Counted from the first letter of the stretch, positions 42,701 to 54,134 are shown. The stretch: DNA of 64,000 nt from Triplophysa rosa (GCF_024868665.1 NC_079899.1:26617687-26681686), one strand, 5' to 3'. The notes: generated by a model from the letters alone, not told the origin. Numbers and translations: made by a program.

Positions 42701-45700
42701 GTCAGCATAATGCCCTTCATTTCTGGACCACACATCAGTTTCGCACCCGAGCTTGTTTTGCTGGATGTTTCTAATTGTATAGAAGCCACTGTTCAGTTTC
42801 TATGTGAAAGGGCACGAACATGCCGTAGAGACTGCTATCTGCCCATTCGTTTATGTAGTTTGTGTGGTTTCACGTACACACCTTATTAAAGCTGCTTTTG
42901 TTGTTCTTGTGCAGCCAAAACCTCAGCCGTACATGATGCCACCCCAGATGCACTTTAATGGTCATTATAATGAACCGTACACATCATCACAAGGTAGAAC
43001 GTGTCTTTCCGCAACAGTCTGATGATGCTCAAGCTCCTGGCGTAACCCGTGTTTCTTTGGTTCCCCACAGATAATCTTTACATCAACAATCAGAACGGTT
43101 TCTACTACCATTCTCAGACCAGTCTCGACCGCTCTCCACACGAGTATAACGGACGCATCCGTAACGGCAGCGTGTACAGCGCTCAGAGCACCAGCTCTCT
43201 CAACAACCCCCAGCACTACCTGCAGCCGTCTCCCATGTCCTCCAATCCCAGCATCACAGGAAGTGACCTCATGCGGCCCGACTACGTGCCCTCGCACCGC
43301 CACAGCGCCCTGATTCCTCCCTCCTACCGCGCCACGCCCGACTACGAGACCGTCATGAGGCAGAAGAACCTCGGGATGGTGCCGCCCGCCGAGCGTCAGA
43401 GCCATTCGATGCGCAATCTCAACATCGGCAACTCTTACGCTTACAGCCGACCCGATCCGCTCGTGTACAGTCAGCCCGAGATCCGCGAGCACGGGGCGGG
43501 TCACTACCCGTTCCATCTAAACTACAGCTTCCACAGTCCCTCCCCGTACCCCTACCCCACCGAGAGACGGCCGGTAGTGGGTGCCGTCAGCGTCCCCGAG
43601 CTCACCAACGTCCAGCTCCAGCAGGCTCAAGAATACCCGCCGCCCAACATCATAAGGAATCAGGTGTACTGGCCTCCGCCCCCGTATCCGTACCCTCACC
43701 CCCGACCCGCCAACAGCACTCCGGATCTGTCGCGTCACCTGTACGTCAGCAGCAGTAACCCGGATCTCATCACGCGCCGCGTCCATCACTCGGTGCAGAC
43801 CTTTCAGGAGGACAGCCTGCCTGTGGCGCACTCGCTGCAGGAAGTGAGCGAGCCGCTGGTCACCACGCGCCGTCCGCACATGCACAAGAGGAACTCCATC
43901 GAGATCGCCGGGCTGGCGTACGGACTGGAGAACATGAGGCTTAAAGAGAGAAAGGTAGGGGTGATTTTAGGAAAATGTAAACGTTTGAAATGAATCCTAA
44001 AAAATACGTCCCGCATCTGCTGTCAACAGGTATCTGCATCTACAGCCGAGACTCCGCCTCCCATCGTCCGGTCGAAGTCGCCCGCCGCTTCCGACGTCGA
44101 CGTGGTTCTGGAGGTCTCGAAGCCCGAGGAGGCCGTCATCAAAGACGACGTGTGCTACGGTCACAAAAAGTCTTTGTCCGACGCCACCATGTTGGTGCAC
44201 AGCAGCGGTGAGGAAGAGGAGTTCGAAGACGACGGCGGCCGTCACACCCCTCGGTCTCTGGACGCAGTGAGCGGCCCCGCACATCACCTGACGCCCATCG
44301 GTCGACCCCTCGGAGATCCGCCCGCTTACCCGTTCAGCCACAGTGTGGACACGGTCCCTCTCTCGTACCAACTCCATTCTCTCGGCCCGCTTCCGGCGCT
44401 CCCTGAGCCTGGACACCTGGTGCCCTCTGTATCTGAAGGCGATCTGAGCGGACAGGGACGATGCAAATATAAGAGAGACGTCTTTAAAAAGCCCGTCTCT
44501 GATGTGCCGCCCGCCAGAAGAAACATTGACGGACTTCCACCCCCGGTAAGGTCACTTCCTTTAAAATCACTTGGTGTCTTATTCTGTCATCATTCATCGG
44601 TGTCGCGCATGTTTGTTATTTTTCCAGTTGATTTGAGTTGAGTGTCATGATTACTGTGGTATTTGGGTCACGTGAGCTCTTTTTGTTACGATCAGAACAG
44701 TAAATGTTTAGTGTTGCCGCCCGGTGAGTTGAAGTCATCGTTAGTGTTTTCTCACAAGGGAAAGGAATATTCCCATCAGTCCTCGTGTGATGAACTTAAG
44801 GCAGGAACGGAGCGCGAGCTTCTCGTTCCATTAATGCCTGCTGGTGTAGTTGAGATGAAAGGTGTAGTTCACTATCAAATTAAAACGTCATGATAATTCA
44901 CTCGCCCCCACATGGTTGTTTTTATCATTGCATCAGTGCATTGCATCGTGTGCATTTCTTCTGTGGGAAACAAATTGAGGCTTTTGAGAAAAGCTTTCCA
45001 GGGTTCTTCTGCATATAACGCTCTTCAGCACAGGACCTCGAGACGGGATTTCAACTCAGGTCATCAGAGGCACAATTGTGTCGTATGTTTGAGCGCTCCC
45101 ACATCGGTCATTTTTAAACATCATTTATTTATTATCATTGGGTAGTCATAAATCATGTGATCATTCCATCTTATCGAAGCTCTGCTACATGAGTAATAAA
45201 AATCAAAAATGACGTTAGTATATTTATATAATTCTACAAAATGATGCTCTTTTATTTTGATGTTTTTGTGGAAATCATGTGATTGTCTGATGTGGTGGCG
45301 AGTGGAAAGCACTTGTTGTGAAAAGTTTGAGAATCATTGTTTTAACACAATCACTTTCTCTTTTAAATGGTTCCACCCCCCAAAAAAATCCCATTTCCTC
45401 ATCAAACTGATGACTTTCAGAATCTTTGTTCAGCTTTATTTTCATGAGTATTTGGACTCATCAGCGATCTGTTGTATGATTTAGACGTCCAAATCTCACT
45501 CCCAGATATGATGATCAATAATGAGAAGGTTAAGTCAGTCGCTGTGGTGTGGTGTGGTGTGATCAGAAATGTGCATCATGTGTTTGTAGTCTGGGTGGGT
45601 CTCAACACTTGCCTTTAAACATGAAGGCTGAAGAATGCAACCCAACAGGCCGTTCAGACCCGACGGCTTCATTCCTCTGAAGATCTGCTGAACGCGTTCA

Positions 45701-48700
45701 GTCTTTACAGTCTCTCTCTCTCTCGGACACATCAGGGTATGAAGAAAGGACGCTCCGAGGTGAAGAAGATGGGCCCGCTGAAGCTGGCGGCTCTGAACGG
45801 CCTGACGCTGTCCAGAATGCCTTTACCTGATGAAGCTAAAGATGACTCCGAGAACACCTCCAATGATGAGAGGGTGATCACAATCACTGCTTCCTGTTGT
45901 GTGTGTGTGTGTGTGTGATGGACAATATCATGAGGACACCGTTTCTCATGGATTGTGTGTTGTGTTGTGTTGTGTTGTAATGGTGGGTGAAGTGTGTGTG
46001 TTGTTTGTGATGGATGAAGTGTGTGTGTTGTGTTCCTCGTGATGGGTGAAGTGTGTGTGTTGTGTTCCTCGTGATGGGTGAAGTGTGTGTTGTGTTGTGT
46101 TGTGTTGTGTTGTGTTGTGTTGTGATGTTGTTTGTGATGGATGAAGTGTGTGTGTGGTGTGGGGTGGTGGTTGAGTTGATTTGGATGGTTANNNNNNNNN
46201 NNNNNNNNNNNNNNNNNNNNNNNNNNNNNNNNNNNNNNNNNNNNNNNNNNNNNNNNNNNNNNNNNNNNNNNNNNNNNNNNNNNNNNNNNNNNNNNNNNNN
46301 NNNNNNNNNNNNNNNNNNNNNNNNNNNNNNNNNNNNNNNNNNNNNNNNNNNNNNNNNNNNNNNNNNNNNNNNNNNNNNNNNNNNNNNNNNNNNNNNNNNN
46401 NNNNNNNNNNNNNNNNNNNNNNNNNNNNNNNNNNNNNNNNNNNNNNNNNNNNNNNNNNNNNNNNNNNNNNNNNNNNNNNNNNNNNNNNNNNNNNNNNNNN
46501 NNNNNNNNNNNNNNNNNNNNNNNNNNNNNNNNNNNNNNNNNNNNNNNNNNNNNNNNNNNNNNNNNNNNNNNNNNNNNNNNNNNNNNNNNNNNNNNNNNNN
46601 NNNNNNNNNNNNNNNNNNNNNNNTGTGTGTGTGTGTGTGTGTGTGTGTGCGCGTGTGCGTGCGCGTGTGTGTGTGTTCATATTTGTATATCCCGGTGGGG
46701 ACCTAAACCTGAGTACACCAACACATGGTGACTCGTGTCACTGTGGGGACCAAAATTGAGGTCCTCATGGGCACAAAAGCTTATAAATTGTACAGAACAA
46801 TATTTTTTTTAAATCTAAAAATGCAAAAAGTGTTCTATGATCTTTAGGTTTAGGGGTTGGGTTAGGGATAGGGGATAGAATATACAGTTTGTACAGTATA
46901 AAAACATTACGCCTATGGACTGTCCCCACGGAGATAGTCAACCAAAGCCTGTGTGTGTGTGTGCGCGTGCGTGCGTGCGTGCGTGCGTGTTGTGTTCCTC
47001 GTGATGTTTGCGATCGGTGCATTGATGATGTGTGTGTGTGTGTGTGTGTGTACAGTGTAAGATGCTGGAGATGCGTATGGAGCAGAAGTTGGTCTTCACA
47101 GAGTACGAGCAGATACCCAAGAAGCGTCTGAACGGCGAGTGCACCATCGCTCAGATGCCAGAGAACAGCGACAGGAACCGTTTCCAGGACGTCCTGCCCT
47201 ACGACGACACGCGTGTGGAGCTGGTGCCCACCAAAGAGAACAACACGGGTTACATCAACGCCTCTCACATCAGGGTGAGAGACCAAAGCCCAGAATAAAG
47301 TCATCGTCCGTTGTCATGGTAACGTGACGTCTGTCGCTCTGTTCATCAGGTTACTGTCCGAGGTAAGGAATGGAGTTACATCGCCTCTCAGGGTCCGCTC
47401 TCCAACACCTGTCAAGATTTCTGGCAAATGGTTTGGGAACAAGGAGTGGCCATCATCGCCATGGTTACAGCAGAGGAGGTGATTTCAAATGAGATCTGGT
47501 TGCATCGCGTGACTGAAGTTGGCTTGTTTGTCTCACGTCGTGTTTTTAATGTGACCCGCAGGAAGGAGGTCGTGAGAAGAGTTTCCGCTACTGGCCTCGT
47601 CTGGGGTCTCGCCATAACACTGTTACATACGGACGGTTTAAGATCACCACGCGGTTCCGTACGGACTCGGGATGCTACGCCACAACGGGCCTGAAGATCA
47701 AACATCTTCTAACGGGGCAAGAGCGGACCGTCTGGCACCTGCAGTACACCGACTGGCCCGACCACGGCTGCCCGGAGGACTTTAAAGGATTTCTCTGTGA
47801 GTACAACACACATTAGCTGTGTCTGAAACCACTCGCTCGTTCACTCCCTACATAGCCAACGACATTTGAGTCCACTATATGGGGAGGAAGTGAGTGATTT
47901 TGGGACACTGACGTGCGTCTGACAGTGCTGTCGCAGACGTTCATCATTCACCTGTGTGGCTTTGTGGAGCGTTTTATACAAATACTCAAATTAATTTCCA
48001 CATTTATGTGTCACGTTTATTCTGTTAGTTTCCAATAAAGAGAACAAAACAACGCTCACATTTATTTGCAGGCACGTTTAATTCAATTATTTATTAGATT
48101 TCAAATAAAACACAAGCGCTTATCTCATTCGTTTAATCTGGATATTCTTTCAAAGTGGAAATAACTGTCAACAAGAGCAAACACAAGTGTGTATAATCAC
48201 ACATTTGTGGCATGAACGGTCAGTGTCCTCCAGCGGATTCTAATCAAGCGGTCGTCTCGTGTTGTATCATGACACATAGTGAGTGAGCCAGTTTACATCG
48301 GATGTACACTCAAAATCAGAGTGCATTGTGGGGTAAAAAAGAGTGAACGAATGGAGGGTCACTCAGGTTTCGGACACCCGATGTAGTGCACTATATAGGA
48401 GATAGGGAGCGGTTTCAGACACAGCTAATATCTTGTGTTCATCAAAATACACTTAAATGCTTTGTTTCAGATTTTTCACTTTCTTTGTGTGTTTCTTCAT
48501 TTTTCTGTTTAGTTTGTGTTTAAAATACGCTGGATATTGAATAAAATAGAAATTTTTATTACTTCTTACAGTGTTTGTATCTCATTCACCTCACGTGAGC
48601 CAGTTTTTATCTTTCTTTAAACATTTCTTAAGATTTATTTCCTAAATTTAAAGTCCCAGTGAAATTGAAAATGACAATTCTTATTTTTTCATGAAATATT

Positions 48701-49542
48701 GCAGCGTTTATTGTAAATAGTTGATCAATGTGGGTCATTTTCTTTTGAAAATTTGCGTGCCCTCTTTAGTTAAAATCTGAAAACGCACTTCCTTCCTGTA
48801 ATGACTATCCATCTTAAATGACGTATGTTAGACAGCTTGGGCGGAGCATCCGCCAACTCCTCCCCTTCAACTGACAGTCTGCTACCAGTTCCATTTCAAA
48901 ATGCAACGGCTGTTTTTACACATCCAATCAAATCGCAGAGAGACGAAAGCCACGCCCACTATTTTTCTGATTAGAAATTCAATTTCACTCGGAAATGCGT
49001 CAAAATACGGAAGTGAAACGATTGCAACTTCCGGTTCACGGGGACTTTAAAGATATTTCAGCCGATGTGTAATGTCGTCCGATCGGCCACTGTGATATAA
49101 CGGTGTGTCAGTAGTTTGAACAGGTGTTCATTTGTGTTCTAGCGTACCTGGAGGAGATCCAGTCAGTGAGGAGACACACAAACAGCTCCGGCGATCCAAA
49201 GAACACAAATCTGCCGGTTCTGGTTCACTGTAGCGCTGGGGTGGGACGCACCGGTGTGGTCATTCTGTCTGAGATCATGATCGCCTGTCTGGAACATAAT
49301 GAGGTACAGATGTCCTTAAAAAATGAGTTGAAGAATGTTTAGTGTATGTTGAAACTCCGAGAGCGTGTGAGAGGGACTGCAGCAATCTGATGTCTCCATG
49401 CTTCTCCTGACAGGATCAAGAAGTGCCGGCGGTTTTGAACCTGTTGCGACAGCAGCGTATGATGATGGTACAGACGCTCTCGCAGTACACCTTCGTTTAC
49501 AAAGTCCTCATTCAGTTCCTGAAGAACTCGAGACTGATCTGA
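33786..49542 (+). CDS. ptpn21: FERM-domain protein tyrosine phosphatase (ptpn21)
   Basis: A cytosolic, cytoskeleton-associated tyrosine phosphatase (PTPD1). Coding exons: 33786-33965, 36360-36529, 36611-36708, 39763-39830, 39921-39991, 41016-41103, 41394-41482, 41575-41662, 42060-42139, 42640-42700, 42915-42993, 43071-43954, 44030-44545, 45736-45873, 47056-47274, 47350-47478, 47562-47796, 49143-49303 and 49414-49542. All phases agree and give 1160 residues (human about 1174). The FERM domain covers roughly residues 20-310, beginning [21 protein letters not shown] long linker (exons 10-14) has [11 protein letters not shown] and VSVPELTN blocks. The phosphatase domain covers about 880-1160, with the WPD loop at Asp1053 and the P-loop [10 protein letters not shown] with Cys1094. 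The N gap falls in intron 14 and removes no coding sequence seen here. Confidence 0.96.
34329..34877. mobile_element. TTAA-flanked MITE in ptpn21 intron
   Basis: The ends aggggtcatatg and catatgacccct are inverted and flanked by TTAA on both sides (34325-34328, 34878-34881). The TTAA duplication is typical of piggyBac-type elements. No coding region. Confidence 0.7.
34882..36359. other. ptpn21 intron; minor repeats
   Basis: This part of the first coding intron holds a possible MITE start (cactgtaaaaaatgattctg, 35215) and a small inverted motif gtggaaaagc near 36194 and 36271. No exon was recognised. Confidence 0.45.
37390..37943. repeat. Repeat fragments in ptpn21 intron 3
   Basis: It contains agggctgcacgattaatcgc at about 37537, a sequence I recall as the start of an abundant fish DNA element, and aattaatcg/cgattaaat inverted motifs. 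The Tc1 element at 37944 may be inserted into or beside it. Confidence 0.45.
37944..39538 (+). mobile_element. Tc1-family transposon
   Basis: The 1595-bp element is bounded by inverted repeats that begin caaacccgattcc and end ggaatcgggtttg, each next to a TA dinucleotide, the Tc1/mariner target duplication. The inverted repeats extend about 50 bp (through acactgtacaaattgtgaat). It lies in ptpn21 intron 3 in the same orientation as the gene and carries one transposase frame without internal stops. Confidence 0.95.
38242..39318 (+). CDS. Tc1-like transposase
   Basis: Cut-and-paste transposase that binds the terminal repeats and catalyses excision and insertion at TA. From the first in-frame ATG at 38242 the frame runs 358 residues to TAA 39316-39318. 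Paired helix-turn-helix DNA-binding motifs ([20 protein letters not shown], then the following GRKT region) precede the catalytic core. The D, D and E residues lie in [15 protein letters not shown] and SPIENIW; the last two are separated by 34 residues, the DD34E spacing of Tc1. At 38296 the codon before GRGSPIPP is ACG (Thr). Tc1 family members I recall begin MGRGSP there, so the original start may be lost and the upstream ATG would add an 18-residue extension. Confidence 0.9.
   Translation: MIGYKKSLSEWQCLSEVKTGRGSPIPPMLRRKIVEQYQKGVSQRKIAKSLKLSSSTVHNIIQRFRESGTISVRKGQGRKTILDARDLRALRRHCITYRNATVMEITTWAQEYFQKTLSVNTIHRAIRRCRLKLYRSKKKPYLNMIQKRRRFLWAKAHVKWTVAKWKTVLWSDESKYEVLFGKLGHHVIRTKEDKDNPSCYQRSVQKPASLMVWGCMSACGMGSLHIWKGTINAERYIQVLEQHMLPSRRRLFQGRPCIFQHDNARPHTASITTSRLRRRRIRVLKWPACSPDLSPIENIWRIIKRKMRQRRPKTVEQLEACIRQEWDNIPIPKLEQLVSSVPRRLQTVIKRRGDATQW
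39992..41015. repeat. ptpn21 intron 5 with AT tract and repeat
   Basis: A (TA)n tract occurs at 40238-40256. Inverted similarity between atagacggtttcatc (40336) and gatgaaacggtatata (40718) suggests a degraded element of about 400 bp. No exon. Confidence 0.4.
44546..45735. other. ptpn21 intron 13
   Basis: No exon with matching splice phase was found in this 1.2-kb intron, and no clear repeat ends. Confidence 0.5.
45895..46191 (+). repeat. GT-rich minisatellite before assembly gap
   Basis: GT runs and repeated units built around tgttgtgttcctcgtgatg (46026-46044, 46058-46076). The same unit reappears beyond the gap at 46988-47006. Confidence 0.85.
46192..46623. other. Assembly gap (N run)
   Basis: 432 unknown bases in ptpn21 intron 14, bordered on both sides by GT repeats, so the gap was probably caused by the microsatellite. 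Confidence 0.99.
46624..46676 (+). repeat. (GT)n/(GC)n microsatellite
   Basis: Alternating GT with interspersed GC, directly after the gap. Confidence 0.95.
46680..46950. repeat. Microsatellite-associated teleost repeat
   Basis: It begins cggtggggacc and ends gtccccacggaga, inverted ends, with an internal gtttaggggttgggttaggg block. It is bordered by GT microsatellites on both sides. A related, reduced copy is at about 62758-62870. Confidence 0.65.
47813..48428. mobile_element. Palindromic DNA element in ptpn21 intron 17
   Basis: The left end ttagctgtgtctgaaacc and the right end ggtttcagacacagctaa are exact inverses. The next bases also match in inverted order (cactcgc against gagcg). The 616-bp interior lacks a transposase. 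Confidence 0.7.
48652..49046. mobile_element. TTAA-flanked MITE, copy 1
   Basis: It starts agtcccagtgaaatt and ends ttcacggggact, with TTAA on both sides. It shares interior sequence (ctcctccccttc and nearby blocks) with the larger element at 54135-55367, so both belong to one family with piggyBac-type target sites. Confidence 0.75.
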
Positions 49543-51650
49543 GTTCAGCGCTGGCCTGAACAGCCCTGTCTGAAGCGCTCATCCCGCCGGGAGGATCAGA
49601 CTCTCCTCGGTCCGCTCGCAGTATTACTGAAGGTCGGGGACGTGAGCCGGGGCAAGTATGAAGGATTCTGCACGGCAGGCTCCATTTCACCAGTATTATG
49701 CACAGATTCTCCTGTGGGCTTTGACACGTGACTGCACGTGGCCGGCACTTTTATTTCGCTGTACATAGCAAAGCGCACTCCTGCTGCAGATCTGATGTCA
49801 TATTTAAACACTGAACTGCGTTTGTTCTTTTCATCTGGAATCTTGTTACAGCGGAATGATTTTAGCATGAAGGACTGAAAACGCGTGTGAGATGGAAGTC
49901 TCGGGTGAATCTCACAAGTACCCTGTAAGATATTTCACGTGAAGTCTGTTTTTACCACCGTTGCTGTCATTTGGCATTGTGATAGTTTCATGACAAATTA
50001 AGAACATTTAAATTCACATGAATGGAATGAAGTTTGTTTATTCTTGTAGTTCGCTATTTTTAATGATTCTGCTAATCATCCTGTAATGCTTTTTTATTTA
50101 AACCTAAGTTTACTGCAATACACCGAATACCGACGTATAAATACTTGGATTATATAATTGCAATTTTTTCTGAGAAATGTGCCTGATTGTTATGGATATG
50201 ATGTCACAATGCACAACATGTTGATGGTCTTACAGGCTTTGTCGTCTTTAAACAAAATATAATTTCATATTTCTTCTGTAAATGTGGCCCACATGATTGT
50301 GTGAGATTTGGCCTCTCGGTGCATCATGGGATGCGTAAGTGTTTGTGAGGAGCGTGAGAGTTTGTTGAAATGAAGGATCACATGCAGTGTTATGGGACAT
50401 TGGTGAGGTTTGATTTTGATCTGTCAGCGTTAGAACGCAGCCAAAGAAAAGACTGTTTACCTTTAGCAACCTTTAAATCATTTAAAATATGATGTATTCA
50501 ACTTTTATATGAAAGCTTTCAAATGTTTTCTACATGTAATCATCAGAAAGGCTTTCTTATTGCATTAGGGATATTTTTGTATTTCTTCATCTTCTGCCAG
50601 CGTTCTCAAACCTGACACCAAAGAGCGTCGCACAGTTTGTACAGTTAACAGTTCAATACCTTAAACATAAAAAATTCAACCTATCTGAAGTCTTAAAACA
50701 CTGTGAAACTCCACACGTTCATCGAATGAAATGCAATTGTAGTTTGAAGGATTAGCTTGCGCCATAAAGAGTCGCGTAGGCCCCGTCTCATAATCTTTAT
50801 ATTAATACAAATAAAAGCTACATTCCACCAGGAGCTGTGCGTCATGATGCGCTCTGTAAAAGTTCTAATGGTGATTTAAAGTGCAAAGTGAAACCAAAAT
50901 ATACGAGTTGTTACCTCAACCCTACAGGTGAGTGTCATGAGATGTCTCGGTCATATTTCACTTGAAAATCAAGACAAAAAAAAACAAACTTAAGGGTGTG
51001 AAAAAATGAATTAAAATTGTTAAGTACAATTGTAAATACACATCATGGCAGTTTGATGCTGATTTTGTGAAATGTTACTGTATTACAGTATTGAGAACAC
51101 ATAAATGTGCAAAACATGTTCATTTTGCAAGCGAGTTATCACCCAAATATTGCTCTCTTTTCTATTCTCAATAGTGCCGGTGTTGGGTTGAATGTTAAAA
51201 TAAATCTAAGATTGTTGTGTTTTTTGTGAAGGACAATCCTTTTGTTTCCTCTGATTTCTACACATGATGAAGTTTAATGGAAGGAAAACAGATGGTAGCC
51301 TTTAAAAGCACAATTGTCTTGACTACACCATACATTACTGTTAATGTACATTTTTACTTTTCACAGAAATGAAAACTGGACTTAACAGATCCTCCCCGAG
51401 ATGCTTTTGTTCTTTCATGTAAATTAATAGAAAGTAGTGTTTATACTGCAGATTTGGAGTGTTATTCCTTTTTAAGCGAGTTAAGTTTGAGATTTAGGTT
51501 GATATGATGTGTTTTGGTTGTGTGGTGCGAGATGCCGGCGGCTGCAGTGTTTGTTAGCTGAAGATGTGCGGCTATCAGAAGAGCTAAATTATATCCCTTT
51601 GTAAACAACTATATTTTTCATTCAGAAAATAAATATTTTAAATGATTAAA
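49543..51650 (+). terminator. ptpn21 3' UTR with polyadenylation signal
   Basis: After the TGA (49540-49542) the sequence is non-coding. The most convincing polyadenylation signal is aataaa at 51628-51633; weaker candidates occur near 51200 and 51815. Confidence 0.5.
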
Positions 51651-52245
51651 GTACTGCATTGTTTCTTTTTGAGCAGCTTGTTTGCAAAAACAGTTATTTT
51701 CAAACATTGTTTTTTATTGTGCTAGCTGTATTTTTTTTTACCATATTAATATCTTTGGTTATTACTTAATCAAAACAACCCAACTGCAGCTTGATTTATT
51801 TTATTTGGAATGCACAATAAAAACATGAACATTTTTAAAAACAAGAGTTATCTGTTTTTGTAAATAAACTCTTTCTGCTTTTATACTGCTGTATATATGT
51901 TCCGTTGAAATGAATTGACAAACGTCCCTGTACCGTGGTATTAATGTAGAACAATTTAAAAATACTCATGATAATAATAGCTGTACTATGGTTTCCATCA
52001 AACACAAGTGTATTATTTTTGGTAGCAATTTTATAATTTTTATATTATAAAAATATAATATAACATTTTATATTTAGTTTATTATTTTGGATTAGAAACC
52101 GTACACGTAACTGAGTGTTCTTTTAAAAGCCTCAGAAGTGAGAAGTTCTTTCAAAAGATTTTTATGTGATTTAATTTCAACGTGTCTCCACAAGAGGGCG
52201 TAATGACTCCATGTGTCTCGTGACAGAGGTTCAGAGTGACTTACG
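51651..52245. other. Intergenic, no gene seen
   Basis: AT-rich sequence between ptpn21 and the repeats upstream of zp3; no feature supported. Confidence 0.5.
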
Positions 52246-53130
52246 CCGGCCCATATTCACAAAACATTTGATCTTAACACTAAGAGCTCTCCTAAACAGC
52301 AGTAAAGGTTTTTATTTAAGAGTTTACACTTAAAACCTCTTCACAACGCTGCTGAGAGCAACATTTACTAAGGAACAGAAAGAAATGTTAAGATAATGAA
52401 AAGGGCGGGGTTGACCTCGTTGCTATGGATGATGTCAGCAAGCTTGCTGACTATGACGACAGTGATTGGCTGAAAGAGGATGGGTCTCTGTCATTTAATC
52501 ATAGGAATATTATAGAATGAGGTCTCATGCTGACATTTAAATTAAGATCTTAAAATAAAAATGTAGTCATATTAAAAATATATATTTTAATATATAATTA
52601 TTGCCGTATTCAAATTAAGATAATAAAATATACACTAAGTTACTGATTCAACAAGTGAAGAGTTCTTTTACAAAAACAGATCATTCTATTTTGTTCTTCA
52701 AAATTCAAGTTTTTATTGTGCATTCCAGTTAATATCAATCAAACCGTTTGTTTTTTATTAAGAAACAATCACTTTAAAAAATAAAGCTAACCAATAGAAT
52801 AAAAAAACACAAGAAACAACATGATTTTTGAATTATTTTTTAAAAGGAGTTATCTTTTGCAAATAAAATGTTCATATAAAGTGTAGCTAATTGTAAGCAT
52901 TTTGGCTGTCTCATAAACAGTTAGCAGATATACGTAGTCTTTGTGGTTAAGCTCATTGTCATGAAATCTTTCTAAAATGTTTAGGTTTCTAGGCAGACTT
53001 CCGGTGTAAGTCATTTAAGGATTGTTGAGTTGGTCTCTCAGGAGTCCTCTTCACTGCTCCTAACGTCTCGCGGGTTTACGAGCTAGTTTTAGCGCTAACA
53101 CGCTTTGTGAAATACTCTTGGCACAAACAT
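52246..53130. repeat. Intergenic DNA-transposon-like repeat
   Basis: It begins cggcccatattcacaaaaca and ends with a related inverted stretch (cacgctttgtgaaatactct near 53100). Internal blocks such as aagagctctcctaaac are familiar from fish repeats. No coding region. Confidence 0.5.
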
Positions 53131-53189
53131 TTAGGAGTCCTAAAATGTAAACTGATTTATTAAACTTTAAAAACCTTGACAGTCAAATT

Positions 53190-53378
53190 ACAGGCTTGTT
53201 CGACTTTATGAGGCGCCGCAAGAACCGACAGGCGGATGACGTCACTTCTCTTTCTCTTAGTTAATGGCGGATTGCAAACAACTTTAGGTGCATACCGCCA
53301 CCTACTGTACCAGAGTGTGTATTGTGACGTCACCTGCCTGAAGATTCTTGCGGTTCCGAAGTCGAACACACCGGTTAT
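53190..53378. repeat. Imperfect palindromic repeat
   Basis: The left arm (cttgttcgacttta ... gcaagaaccgacaggcgg ... gacgtcac) and the right arm (gtgacgtcac ... tgcctgaagattcttgcggt ... gtcgaacaca) are inverted over about 55 bp. It lies about 200 bp upstream of the zp3 TATA box. Confidence 0.65.
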
Positions 53379-53431
53379 CGTAACGTGACTTGTAGATGCA
53401 GAAACTCTACGGGCCCAGAGGATAATGATGT

Positions 53432-53432
53432 T

Positions 53433-53478
<46 letters not shown>

Positions 53479-53490
53479 CCAACCAACCAG
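53432..53490 (+). repeat. (AATC)n microsatellite
   Basis: About eleven aatc units followed by three aacc units, just upstream of zp3. Confidence 0.97.
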
Positions 53491-53521
53491 AAAGGGGGCG
53501 GAGCCACACAAATAGACAGCT

Positions 53522-53529
53522 TTATAAAT
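53522..53529 (+). promoter_or_regulatory. TATA box of zp3
   Basis: ttataaat lies about 50 bp before the zp3 ATG, which implies a short 5' UTR of roughly 20 nt, as is usual for zona pellucida genes. Confidence 0.65.
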
Positions 53530-54134
53530 GACAGATTGACTGCTGGTGTGTTTATTGTGGCTGTTTGTGATAATGGAGTTCTTGCGCGGTGTGATCGGCG
53601 CGCTTCTGTTCTTGGTCTCTTTATGTGACGCCTGGAGAGAGTTGAAGCTCCGTCAGAGTCCCGGAAGCATGCTACAGAAACCGGCCTCTCTCTGGAACCC
53701 TTTGCAGATGTCTTCTCCGTATCCCTCTCCTCCAGCCTCCGACTCCGCAGGACTCCCACAAGATATTCTGGGAGTTCAATCCAAACAGCTGTTAGAGGGT
53801 CTCGTGAATCCGCTGGTCTGGAGGTTTCCTGTGGTTCCTGAGATCCAGACTGAGGTGGCAGTGGGCTTCGAGCAGAGACAGCCCGTGACACCCAGCACTG
53901 TTGCCGTTCTGTGAGGCGAGAGCGCCGTGCTCGTCGAGGTCAAGCAGGATTTGTTTGGTAACGGTCAGTTGATCCGGCCGTCCGGTCTCTCGCTGGGCGG
54001 GTGTCCTGTGATCGGAGAAGACTTCGCTTCGAAGGTGTTGATCTTTGAGCATGAGCTCCAGGACTGCGGCAGCGTGTTGATGGTGAGTTCTCTGTGAACT
54101 TTACTAGCAGATGTTTGTCATTTCATTAACTTAA

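Noticed and set aside
42965..43885. Minus-strand frames of 183 and 122 codons
   Set aside because: Antisense of the large ptpn21 exon 12, which has clear homology and splice borders.
43997..44416. A 139-codon minus-strand frame
   Set aside because: Antisense of ptpn21 exon 13.
46053..46759. Long frames across the N run
   Set aside because: They consist of unknown residues bordered by GT-repeat translations.
46640..47052. A CRISPR-like array of spaced repeats
   Set aside because: The repetition is GT microsatellite and minisatellite; this is vertebrate DNA.
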